Assembly: GCF_003864415.1 (NCBI RefSeq)
Contig: NZ_BFFP01000028.1
Location: forward strand, 1,186-38,252
Reading direction: 5' to 3'
Source: Ligilactobacillus salitolerans
GTDB taxonomy: Bacteria > Bacillota > Bacilli > Lactobacillales > Lactobacillaceae
Length of the DNA stretch: 37,067 bases
Notes under the pieces: generated by a model
Told to the model about the DNA's origin: nothing
The model's input: the letters and a program-made list of their open reading frames with translations, nothing else
Database searches by the model: none
Shown here: piece by piece, positions 31,448 through 37,067 of the stretch
Layout of the letters: each line of letters opens with the position of its first letter
Numbering within the stretch: the first letter of the stretch is position 1
Translations under genes and position numbers: made by a program

Positions 31448-31788
31448 CCCTTCGGTAGTTGCTTGTTAAAGTCAATACGGTAAATGTTATCTGACATCCA
31501 TTTACAGGCCTTGTCGGCAAAGATAATCGTCTTGTGTCCTTTGCCTTGCCCGATAATCGCCCAGCCTTTATTGCCTTTGACCTCAATCTCGTCTCTGAAT
31601 TTGGTTAGCACATACAATCGAACCCAATCGGCAGACTTGCCACAACAGCATTGCTTGCGGAATGTTTCTAAGTTCCATGTCTTGCCTTGTATAGAGTTCG
31701 CTTTGAGCTCTTCCAGATAGGCTTTATCAACGATTACCTTGTCATCGGGTATCTGGATAGTTACTGTTGCAGATAACTGTTGTGGCAT
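31444..31788 (-). CDS. DUF771-like early protein
   Basis: The 114-aa product resembles DUF771 proteins of the early region of lactic-acid-bacteria phages: a short N-terminal strand region (ATVTIQIPDDKVIVDKAYLEEL) and then WNLETFRKQCC, WVRLYVLTKFRDEI. The motif looks like a small DNA-binding or excision-related domain, yet the role is not established. ATG 31788. Confidence 0.7.
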   Translation of the reverse strand: MPQQLSATVTIQIPDDKVIVDKAYLEELKANSIQGKTWNLETFRKQCCCGKSADWVRLYVLTKFRDEIEVKGNKGWAIIGQGKGHKTIIFADKACKWMSDNIYRIDFNKQLPKG

Positions 31789-31803
31789 GCAATCAGCCCC
31801 TTT

Positions 31804-32061
31804 TTAAACTCCATCAAGATACATGTTTTCGGCTGTTTCAGCTTGCTCATCCATCAAATCGAACTGAAAGTTGTCAATATCGAATTTACTAAAATCAAAA
31901 CGATCACATATTTTTTGCCACAATTTAGAACTGATTATTGACACGTTTGCTTTGGGATAACGATTGGTAAACAACTCAAGAGCTCCTTTGCTCGATGAAA
32001 AGAATTCAAGTTGCCCATTCCTAACATCTAAAGCTTGATAAACATTTCCTTTTGATTTCAT
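31804..32061 (-). CDS. Hypothetical early protein (85 aa)
   Basis: The protein of 85 aa starts MKSKGNVYQALDVRNGQL and has an acidic C-terminus (DLMDEQAETAENMYLDGV). AGGAAA precedes ATG 32061. No family recognised; it lies between the antirepressor and DUF771 genes, an area of small phage-takeover genes. Confidence 0.6.
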   Translation of the reverse strand: MKSKGNVYQALDVRNGQLEFFSSSKGALELFTNRYPKANVSIISSKLWQKICDRFDFSKFDIDNFQFDLMDEQAETAENMYLDGV

Positions 32062-32096
32062 TTTTATTTTTCCTTTCCGTGTTGCTTTTCATTCAG

Positions 32097-32813
32097 CTAA
32101 GCTTCTTTTTCAGCCAAAAACTTGTTGATAAAGTACTGCTGCCCTTTACCAGTAACCTTGGGTGTTTTATTTACAGTCACATGTCCATCCGAATGAGTGA
32201 TTGATGTTTCTTTGATTCTGAATAGCCCTAATTCCATTGATCGTTGAGTTGGCATGTTATAACTGGTACCTTTGCGACTAATCAAGTAGCCCCCATCTCG
32301 TAGAATTTGGAACAGCCTATTCTGACCGATGTTCACTCCATTGCCACGCAGTACCTTTGCTAAGTCGCCAATTAAGATGGTCGTCTTGCTTGCTGAAACA
32401 GAATCAGCGAATAGTGCTTTAGGCTTCATTGATTCATTTTCTATTTTGAGTTGAGCATTCTCATCTTGGAGAATCGTATAGCCACGTTTAACAACTTCCA
32501 TCGGATCGTTCCACTTGCGTTCAAGCTCGATAAAGTACTTGCGGTAAATTTTTCCTTGAGTTGTATGTGACATCATACAAAGCTGTTTTGCCATGTCGAT
32601 AGTTAGTGCATAGTCCTTAACTGGCTTGATAGCGCCATTTCCAACAACTGCACCTGAAAGTGAAGTTGTAAAATCTTCACCTTCTTCGAAATCTCTAAAA
32701 CTTTGCTTTACCCAATCAGTGAAATGCTTTTTTAATTCAAGCCCTTTATGCAACTCTCTTGCTGACACAAGTTGCTGATCATTTTGGACTGTTACTTGTA
32801 TGAGTTCGTTCAT
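32097..32813 (-). CDS. Phage antirepressor (AntA + KilAC)
   Basis: Residues 1-95 match the AntA/Bro-N-like domain (SARELHKGLELKKHFTDWV, YALTIDMAKQLCMMSHT, GKIYRKYFIELERKW). Residues 125-235 match KilAC (TILIGDLAKVLRGNGVNIGQNRLFQILRDGG, VTGKGQQYF). It would bind and neutralise the lysogenic repressor and so favour induction. ATG 32813 has AAAGGAAG upstream. Confidence 0.9.
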   Translation of the reverse strand: MNELIQVTVQNDQQLVSARELHKGLELKKHFTDWVKQSFRDFEEGEDFTTSLSGAVVGNGAIKPVKDYALTIDMAKQLCMMSHTTQGKIYRKYFIELERKWNDPMEVVKRGYTILQDENAQLKIENESMKPKALFADSVSASKTTILIGDLAKVLRGNGVNIGQNRLFQILRDGGYLISRKGTSYNMPTQRSMELGLFRIKETSITHSDGHVTVNKTPKVTGKGQQYFINKFLAEKEA

Positions 32814-32839
32814 TCAAATCTTCCTTTCTATATTTGCGG

Positions 32840-32845
32840 TATAAT
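32840..32845 (+). promoter_or_regulatory. -10 box of the plus-strand membrane gene
   Basis: A perfect TATAAT sits about 15 nt upstream of the ribosome site of the following plus-strand gene; no convincing -35 is visible at 17 nt. Confidence 0.45.
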
Positions 32846-32867
32846 GATTTAAAAACGAGGTATGATT

Positions 32868-33182
32868 ATGCTTTCTAAAGAGCAAGTTTCTTTGCTTCAA
32901 AAGATTAAAAATCAAGAAATAAAGTCGTTTAAAGATGAATACAATTCAAACGAAATGCTCCAAGATCTTGTAAAAGATAAATATGTTTCTTATAGAATGG
33001 GCGTTAAGGATGCCGCTTTTTATATAGAAGAATATTTTTTGACCCCTTTGGGAATTAATGAGTTGTCTTTGTCAACAGAAAAAAGAAATTATAATTCTGT
33101 AACGCTTGCTGTTAGTCTTGTTTCAGGAGCATTAGGGTCAATCATTGGTGCTTTAGTGACTTATTTACTCATGAAGCAATAA
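32868..33182 (+). CDS. Plus-strand small protein with C-terminal membrane anchor
   Basis: The product is 104 aa from ATG 32868 (GAGG 7 nt upstream; a perfect TATAAT precedes). The N-terminal half looks like a small winged-helix or helical domain (LSKEQVSLLQKIKNQEIKSF, ..AAFYIEEYFLTPLGINELSL). The C-terminus is one membrane segment (VTLAVSLVSGALGSIIGALV) ending TYLLMKQ. It is transcribed against the leftward operon between cro and the antirepressor gene, unlike its neighbours. Tail-anchored phage proteins in immunity regions can act in superinfection exclusion; this is only a suggestion. Confidence 0.7.
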   Translation: MLSKEQVSLLQKIKNQEIKSFKDEYNSNEMLQDLVKDKYVSYRMGVKDAAFYIEEYFLTPLGINELSLSTEKRNYNSVTLAVSLVSGALGSIIGALVTYLLMKQ

Positions 33183-33271
33183 ACAAGAAGGCTGCCTAAT
33201 GTTCCACCTATAAATCCACAGAACAAATTTAAAATAAATAATTTCATGATAAATTTTATTTTTATTGTCAT
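33161..33271 (-). CDS. 36-aa membrane ORF convergent with the plus-strand gene
   Basis: ATG 33271 lies 10 nt after the cro stop with AAGGCGG before it. The peptide is basic then hydrophobic (KLFILNLFCGFIGGTLGSLL, ending VYCFMSK). Its 3' end overlaps the plus-strand gene by 22 nt. Its G..G...G.L..Y..M pattern resembles the membrane segment of that gene, and the overlap is near-palindromic (TTATTTACTCATGAAGCAAT). Confidence 0.4.
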   Translation of the reverse strand: MTIKIKFIMKLFILNLFCGFIGGTLGSLLVYCFMSK

Positions 33272-33281
33272 TACCGCCTTC

Positions 33282-33488
33282 CTATTCCATGCCTAAGATT
33301 AAATAGATTTTCTTGCGAATCTTCTTTGAGTTCGGTGTCGTGTCTCCAGAAATTGCACGATTAGTTTGCTGAACTCCTTCATGAAGAAGATTAGCTAGCT
33401 CTTTCTGAGACAGACCACGTTCAATCAATTTTGTCTTGATTGCTCGTTTAACATTCTCTGCTGCATCTTCTAACTGTTGCTCGACCAT
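33282..33488 (-). CDS. Cro-like HTH regulator
   Basis: The product is 68 aa from ATG 33488 (AAAGGTGG 8 nt upstream). An XRE-type helix-turn-helix (LIERGLSQKELANLLHEGVQQTNRAIS region) occupies residues about 15-50, preceded by an acidic helix. It is the first leftward gene from the operator region and should repress the lysogenic promoter. Confidence 0.85.
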   Translation of the reverse strand: MVEQQLEDAAENVKRAIKTKLIERGLSQKELANLLHEGVQQTNRAISGDTTPNSKKIRKKIYLILGME

Positions 33489-33534
33489 CTTTGTCACCAC
33501 CTTTCTGTTATTTTTCTATCAAGTTATTGACTTT

Positions 33535-33553
33535 TTTACAGTTAGACTGTAAA
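33535..33553. promoter_or_regulatory. Operator O1 (cro side)
   Basis: TTTACAGT-TAG-ACTGTAAA is a perfect 8-bp palindrome 47 bp upstream of cro. It shares ACAG...CTGT with two further dyads on the repressor side and is probably bound by the CI-like and Cro-like proteins. Confidence 0.75.
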
Positions 33554-33670
33554 CTAAAAGCATACTTAATAAGCAAAAGAAAACCACTATTTTCAAGTTC
33601 TTGCTCGCCAAAGCCTATCTTGAATTAGTTATCTTTCTTGTTGCCTGAATTACTTGATGAGTTAATGATA

Positions 33671-33714
33671 ACAGTCTATCTGTAAAAATACAAGTATTTT
33701 ACAGAAAAAACTGT
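33671..33714. promoter_or_regulatory. Operators O2 and O3 (repressor side)
   Basis: ACAGTCTATCTGT (33671-33683) and ACAG-aaaaaa-CTGT (33701-33714) repeat the half-sites of O1, with a separate palindrome AAAATACAAGTATTTT (33685-33700) between them. They lie 34-77 bp upstream of the repressor start codon. Promoter boxes in 33501-33747 could not be assigned with certainty. Confidence 0.65.
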
Positions 33715-33747
33715 AATTTTAATTCGTCGTGTGGGAGGAATGCCTAT

Positions 33748-34053
33748 ATGACGGTCTATGAGAACATAAAAAAATATTCTAAAATGCGTGGATTAAACTT
33801 GCAGCAAGTTGCAGAAAAAGCTGGTTTGAGTAAAAACATGCTTTATCAGTATAAGAATATGAATCCAAAGGTTGAAACTTTAGACAAGATTGCTAAAGTG
33901 TTGAATGTTACTAAAGAAGATTTATTAGGGAGCGAGAATGGTAAACCTAAACACATTGATCTAGCGGATGACGATCTATTTATGACGTACCAGGGGAAAC
34001 CTTTATCTGATGAAGATAAAGAATTGATTAAGCGGATTCTTCGGGGGAAGTAA
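33748..34053 (+). CDS. CI-like repressor (ImmR type, short)
   Basis: The 101-aa product has an XRE helix-turn-helix at residues about 5-60 (MRGLNLQQVAEKAGLSKNML, VETLDKIAKVLNVTKEDLL) and a short acidic C-terminal extension (DDDLFMTYQGKPLSDEDKEL). There is no S24 autocleavage domain, so it cannot be inactivated like lambda CI; the metallopeptidase gene 7 nt downstream supplies that function. GGGAGG precedes ATG 33748. Confidence 0.9.
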   Translation: MTVYENIKKYSKMRGLNLQQVAEKAGLSKNMLYQYKNMNPKVETLDKIAKVLNVTKEDLLGSENGKPKHIDLADDDLFMTYQGKPLSDEDKELIKRILRGK

Positions 34054-34060
34054 TTGATAT

Positions 34061-34468
34061 ATGAACGAACTCATTAAATATCTGTTGAATATCGCATTTG
34101 ATAACGGCATCAGTATTGTTTGGACAGATCAACTGGCAGCAGACAAGCCTTCTTGTGCTATGCCTAATCAGAATGCAATTGTGATTAACGATAGGTGGCA
34201 CAATCGGGATGAGATACCTTTTCAACTGGCTCACGAAATCGGGCACATGCTAAATGGAGATGAAGGAGCATTGTATTACTGCTCCCCTGCTGCTCACACT
34301 AAAGTTGAATGTGGAGCAAATGACAAGGCTATTGATCTTATGCTTGATTATTGTGCCGTGAATGATGAATCAACAGACAACTATGCAGACTTTATGTATT
34401 ATTACGGTATACCTAGTTCATTGGAAGAAAACGTTAAACGAAGGTATACTATTTATTTTAATCTTTAA
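34061..34468 (+). CDS. ImmA/IrrE-type metallopeptidase
   Basis: The 135-aa product contains the zinc-binding motif HEIGH (His58-His62) followed by a likely third ligand in VECGAND (Glu83). Small metallopeptidases encoded next to a short repressor, as ImmA with ImmR in ICEBs1, cleave the repressor during SOS or quorum signals. It is cotranscribed with the repressor gene (7-nt gap). Confidence 0.9.
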   Translation: MNELIKYLLNIAFDNGISIVWTDQLAADKPSCAMPNQNAIVINDRWHNRDEIPFQLAHEIGHMLNGDEGALYYCSPAAHTKVECGANDKAIDLMLDYCAVNDESTDNYADFMYYYGIPSSLEENVKRRYTIYFNL

Positions 34469-34511
34469 GGGAACAAATGTTTTGAAAATAAATTTTTTTG
34501 GGGGAAATACA

Positions 34512-35318
34512 ATGGCAAAATCATGCGAGATTTGCGGTAAGCAACTAGGACTATTTAGTGTTAAGTATAAAATATTTGATGACAAGATAATTTGTTCTAA
34601 TTGCAAAAAAGATAGTGGAGTAACGGAAAATTTAGATTGGGAAACCGCTGAAGTGCTTGCTACTGATATGAATAATGATGTTGGAGAACAATATCTTATA
34701 AAAATAGGCTCAGATTTATCTAAGAAACATAGGATGGAGGTTGAGGAACAGAAAGAAGTAGAAAAAAAGCAGCAAGAAGATCGTCTTAATGCTGCACGTG
34801 AAACACTTCAAAAAGCAAAGGAACGTGAAGAAAGGCAGTTAATTGCAGCTTTTAAAGTAGCAGGCATCTCAAACTACGATATAAATAAAGCAGTGAACTA
34901 CGCAAAACGGCAAGACCTTTTTGAACCTTATGACGGATACACAGCGAGTGATATTAAAGAAATGCCTTATTCTGAATTTTATGAAGTAGATTTTTCTAAT
35001 TGCGTGGATAAAGTTAATTTAGTTGCCGAGCCCGAAAACAAGTATGACAAGAATGCCATTAGAGTTGAAATAACAATTAAAGAAAAAAGATTTATGATTG
35101 GTTATGTTCCGAAAAAAAGGAATGAAGAAATTAAAAAAATTATTGATGAATATTCTTCTAAAGCCTCACAGCTTAGCGTTGATTATGAGTTGACAGGTGG
35201 AAAGTTCAAAATTGCTGAAGAAGATGATATGGACTTTTCTGATAATCCAAAATTAAAAATTGCGGTTAATAACCTGAACTATGGTTTCAACATTCGCTTG
35301 CTTGATTTAAGTAAATAA
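34512..35318 (+). CDS. Zinc-ribbon, coiled-coil and HIRAN domain protein
   Basis: The product is 268 aa from ATG 34512, chosen because GGGGGA lies 7 nt upstream. An N-terminal zinc ribbon has CEIC (5-8) and CSNC (28-31). A highly charged coiled coil spans about 65-110, and a short helical link leads to a HIRAN-like domain at 160-265 (VNLVAEPENKYDKNAIRVEI, FMIGYVPKK). HIRAN domains bind ends of ssDNA or stalled-fork structures in HLTF-type proteins. Its place in the lysogeny operon suggests a lysogenic accessory, perhaps damage sensing or defence; this is inference. Confidence 0.72.
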   Translation: MAKSCEICGKQLGLFSVKYKIFDDKIICSNCKKDSGVTENLDWETAEVLATDMNNDVGEQYLIKIGSDLSKKHRMEVEEQKEVEKKQQEDRLNAARETLQKAKEREERQLIAAFKVAGISNYDINKAVNYAKRQDLFEPYDGYTASDIKEMPYSEFYEVDFSNCVDKVNLVAEPENKYDKNAIRVEITIKEKRFMIGYVPKKRNEEIKKIIDEYSSKASQLSVDYELTGGKFKIAEEDDMDFSDNPKLKIAVNNLNYGFNIRLLDLSK

Positions 35319-35354
35319 AAAACACATCCCCCACCGACCAAAGTTAAGGATGTG
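35316..35354 (-). terminator. Leftward terminator between integrase and HIRAN gene
   Basis: Read leftward, CACATCC (35348-35354) pairs with GGATGTG (35323-35329), followed by a T6 tract. No phage gene is transcribed leftward here, so it would stop host transcripts entering from the rRNA-tRNA side. On the plus strand no T tract follows. Confidence 0.6.
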
Positions 35355-35366
35355 CATTGAATCTAA

Positions 35367-35395
35367 TTGAGTGGACAAGTATGTCCTTTTGTTAT
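35367..35395 (+). promoter_or_regulatory. Integrase promoter with embedded palindrome
   Basis: TTGAGT (35367-35372) is separated by 17 nt from TGTTAT (35390-35395). The spacer is filled by GGACA-agta-TGTCC (35373-35386), which contains TGGACAA, the complement of the TTGTCCA motif repeated beyond the integrase gene. Confidence 0.5.
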
Positions 35396-35420
35396 CATAA
35401 CATAGAAAGGAATGAATAGA

Positions 35421-36539
35421 ATGGCTAGTTATAAAAAAGTTGGTAGTAAATGGAAAGCCACGATCTCTTGGCGATTATCTGATGGCAAGCTAAAGCAGAA
35501 GTCTAAGAATGGCTTTGACACGAAGGTAGCTGCTAAAGATTGGGCGACAGAACTAGAATACCAGCTGAAACATGGTGCGAACATGGAGCGTGAGATAACC
35601 TTCCCCGCTTACTTTGATGAGTGGTTTAAGCTGTACAAAGAAAGTAAGATTACAGCTACCACGGCCAGCAGATATAAAATGATTGCTAGAGAGCTACATC
35701 GACATTTTGAGCGTGTAGATATTAAAAAGATGGATCGTCGCAAGTATCAGAAGTTTATAAATGAATACGGTCAAGGTCACGCTCCAGATACGGTTAAAAA
35801 ACTCAATTCAATTGTTAGATCTTGCGTTAAATCGGCTGTCTTTGATGATCTAATCTCTAAGGATTTCACTCAGAACGTTACTTTGACATGGAATGAAGAT
35901 AGAGTTCGCAAAGTTGAGTATCTGAACTTAGCTGAGATTAAACAACTGCTAGATTGCGCTAAGTCAAATCTCAATCCTCACTTCACCAGTCGGTACATGA
36001 TTGTGACAGCAATCTATACAGGTATGCGTATCGGAGAGATTGCTGCTCTCACGTGGAAAGACATCAACTTCAACTGGAAAACAATCACCATCAACAAAGC
36101 GTGGGATGAGCATACTAGAAAATTTAAGAAAGCTAAGACTGAATCATCTAATCGAATTATCCGAGTAAATGACGACCTGCTAAATTGTCTGGGACAACTA
36201 AAGGACAACAATACAGAAATGGTATTCAAGAACCAGTATGGTACTATCCCCACTTCTGGGGCCTCAAACAAGACGCTCAGACAACTTTTAGCTGAATGCC
36301 AAATAAATAGACGTGGCTTTCACTTCCATTCGCTACGACACTCACATGTGGCTTACCTGCTATCTCAAGGTGTAGACTTATATGCAATCAGCAAACGGCT
36401 TGGCCACTCTGATATGACAACTACATCCAAGAAGTACGCCTATCTAATTGACGAATACAAAGCCAAGTCTGACGATCATATTGAAGAGTTGCTGGAAAAT
36501 CTTGGCAATAAAAAAAGCTCCTCAAACCTTGCAGAATGA
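35421..36539 (+). CDS. int: Tyrosine-recombinase integrase
   Basis: The product is 372 aa from ATG 35421 (AAAGG 10 nt upstream). Residues 1-50 form an arm-binding AP2-like domain (SYKKVGSKWKATISWR). About 60-165 are the core-binding SAM-like domain. The catalytic domain shows the first Arg in YTGMRIGEIAAL, HSLRHSH (His-x-x-Arg), LGHSD and the tyrosine region KKYAYL. It inserts the phage next to the host tRNA genes. No excisionase gene was recognised. Confidence 0.95.
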   Translation: MASYKKVGSKWKATISWRLSDGKLKQKSKNGFDTKVAAKDWATELEYQLKHGANMEREITFPAYFDEWFKLYKESKITATTASRYKMIARELHRHFERVDIKKMDRRKYQKFINEYGQGHAPDTVKKLNSIVRSCVKSAVFDDLISKDFTQNVTLTWNEDRVRKVEYLNLAEIKQLLDCAKSNLNPHFTSRYMIVTAIYTGMRIGEIAALTWKDINFNWKTITINKAWDEHTRKFKKAKTESSNRIIRVNDDLLNCLGQLKDNNTEMVFKNQYGTIPTSGASNKTLRQLLAECQINRRGFHFHSLRHSHVAYLLSQGVDLYAISKRLGHSDMTTTSKKYAYLIDEYKAKSDDHIEELLENLGNKKSSSNLAE

Positions 36540-36544
36540 GAAGC
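36510..36544 (-). terminator. Leftward terminator overlapping the end of the integrase gene
   Basis: Read leftward, GCTTCTC (36538-36544) pairs with GAGGAGC (36517-36523, one G-U) across a 14-nt loop and is followed by T7. It lies within the last codons of the integrase gene and is placed to end the host rRNA-tRNA transcript. Confidence 0.65.
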
Positions 36545-36566
36545 AATTTTCGTTATTTAATTTCTC

Positions 36567-36587
36567 TGTTGTCCAAATGTTGTCCAA
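36567..36587 (+). repeat. Tandem arm-type integrase binding site candidate
   Basis: TGTTGTCCAA occurs twice, 11 bp apart (36567-36576 and 36578-36587), between the integrase gene and the tRNA-Thr gene. The inverse TGGACAA occurs in the integrase promoter. This fits arm-type sites; attR would lie between here and the tRNA 3' end (about 36588-36640). Confidence 0.45.
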
Positions 36588-36623
36588 TGAACGCTGAAAC
36601 CCTATTGGCATAAGCATCCTTAA

Positions 36624-36696
36624 TGCCGGCTGCAGGAGTCGAACCTGTGACCCTCGGTTTACGATACCGATGCTCTACCAACTGAGCTAAGCCGGC
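36624..36696 (-). tRNA. tRNA-Thr (anticodon CGU)
   Basis: A complete cloverleaf is present: acceptor GCCGGCT/AGCCGGC, D arm GCTC/GAGC, anticodon stem UCGGU/ACCGA with loop AUCGUAA, and T arm with TTCGACT. CCA is not encoded. Its 3' end faces the prophage, the usual integration target. Confidence 0.93.
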
Positions 36697-36715
36697 AAAA
36701 CTACTTTAGTTGAAC

Positions 36716-36787
36716 TGACCCGTACGGGATTTGAACCCATGTTACCGCCGTGAAAGGGCGGTGTCTTAACCACTTGACCAACGGGTC
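36716..36787 (-). tRNA. tRNA-Glu (anticodon UUC)
   Basis: Acceptor GACCCGT/ACGGGTC, anticodon stem CCGCC/GGCGG with loop CUUUCAC, and T loop TTCAAAT all fold. It is part of the host 5S-Asn-Glu-Thr cluster. Confidence 0.93.
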
Positions 36788-36815
36788 AAAAAATAGTGCC
36801 TAACACTATTAAGTA

Positions 36816-36888
36816 CTCCGGCAGGCGGACTCGAACCGTCGACACCCTGATTAACAGTCAGATGCTCTACCAACTGAGCTATGCCGGA
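36816..36888 (-). tRNA. tRNA-Asn (anticodon GUU)
   Basis: Acceptor TCCGGCA/TGCCGGA with discriminator G, anticodon loop CUGUUAA, and T loop TTCGAGT. It lies directly after the 5S rRNA gene, as in many Firmicutes rRNA operons. Confidence 0.94.
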
Positions 36889-36896
36889 ATAAACTT

Positions 36897-37014
36897 AGCG
36901 CGGCAGCGCCCTACCCTCACAGGGGGCGATCCCCCAACTACTCGTGGCGTAACGAAGCTTAACTTCTGTGTTCGGCATGGGAACAGGTGTAGCCTTCGTG
37001 CAATCGCCACCGCA
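36897..37014 (-). rRNA. rrf: 5S ribosomal RNA
   Basis: On the minus strand the gene begins TGCGGTGGCGAT and contains the universal CCCATGCCGAACACAGAAG core, ending near GCTGCCGCGC. Ends are approximate. 37015-37067 is the 23S-5S spacer; the 23S gene lies beyond the window. Confidence 0.93.
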
Positions 37015-37067
37015 CTATTTTTCTTTGAGAAGATCCATCCTCTCAAAACTGAACAACATTTCTTCTT

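Noticed and set aside
34362-34511. Upstream extension of the HIRAN protein to 34362
   Set aside because: This part overlaps the metallopeptidase gene in another frame; the clear Shine-Dalgarno and zinc ribbon begin at 34512.

Overview
The window is a nearly complete Siphoviridae-type prophage of a low-GC Gram-positive bacterium, most likely in the Lactobacillaceae. It ends at the right in host DNA: a 5S rRNA gene followed by tRNA-Asn, tRNA-Glu and tRNA-Thr, all on the minus strand. That is the tail end of an rRNA operon. The host call rests on the phage families (DUF806, DUF1056, phi13-type major tail protein, ERF/HNHc early region, LysM endolysin) and on the Gram-positive rRNA-tRNA layout; species cannot be decided by eye. 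No copy of the tRNA 3' end was found at the left edge, so attL probably lies just outside the window.

Layout, right to left. Lysogeny module on the plus strand (about 33.7-36.5 kb): short CI-like repressor, ImmA-type metallopeptidase, a zinc-ribbon/HIRAN protein and a tyrosine integrase. A 250-bp operator region with three ACAG...CTGT dyads separates it from the leftward early operon: Cro, AntA/KilAC antirepressor, small ORFs, DUF771, DUF1351, ERF annealase, HNHc nuclease, SSB, replisome organiser, DnaC-type ATPase, orphan methyltransferase, DUF1642, RusA and RinA. A strong terminator and leader separate RinA from the late operon. That operon holds a metallophosphoesterase, redoxin, phage tRNA-Gln, HNH endonuclease, a repeat-rich putative cos region, terminase, portal, a fused prohead protease/major capsid protein, connectors, tail proteins with a -1 frameshifted tail chaperone, tape measure, Dit, Tal, an SGNH-esterase receptor-binding protein, and the lysis genes. 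A GNAT/small-partner toxin-antitoxin-like pair with its own promoter and terminators closes the left end.

Regulatory logic (inferred): ImmA relieves repression by the short repressor, Cro and AntA commit to lysis, early genes replicate and recombine DNA, and RinA switches on the late genes.

The least ordinary observations are: (1) a family of three related 34-38 nt structured repeats placed after highly expressed structural genes; (2) several head and tail genes whose best Shine-Dalgarno sequence points to ACG, ATT or CTG rather than ATG; (3) a candidate plus-strand small RNA of about 78 nt inside the early operon; (4) a plus-strand membrane gene embedded in the leftward cro-antA interval, whose end overlaps a look-alike minus-strand membrane ORF; (5) a HIRAN-zinc-ribbon protein in the lysogeny module; and (6) the GNAT pair.
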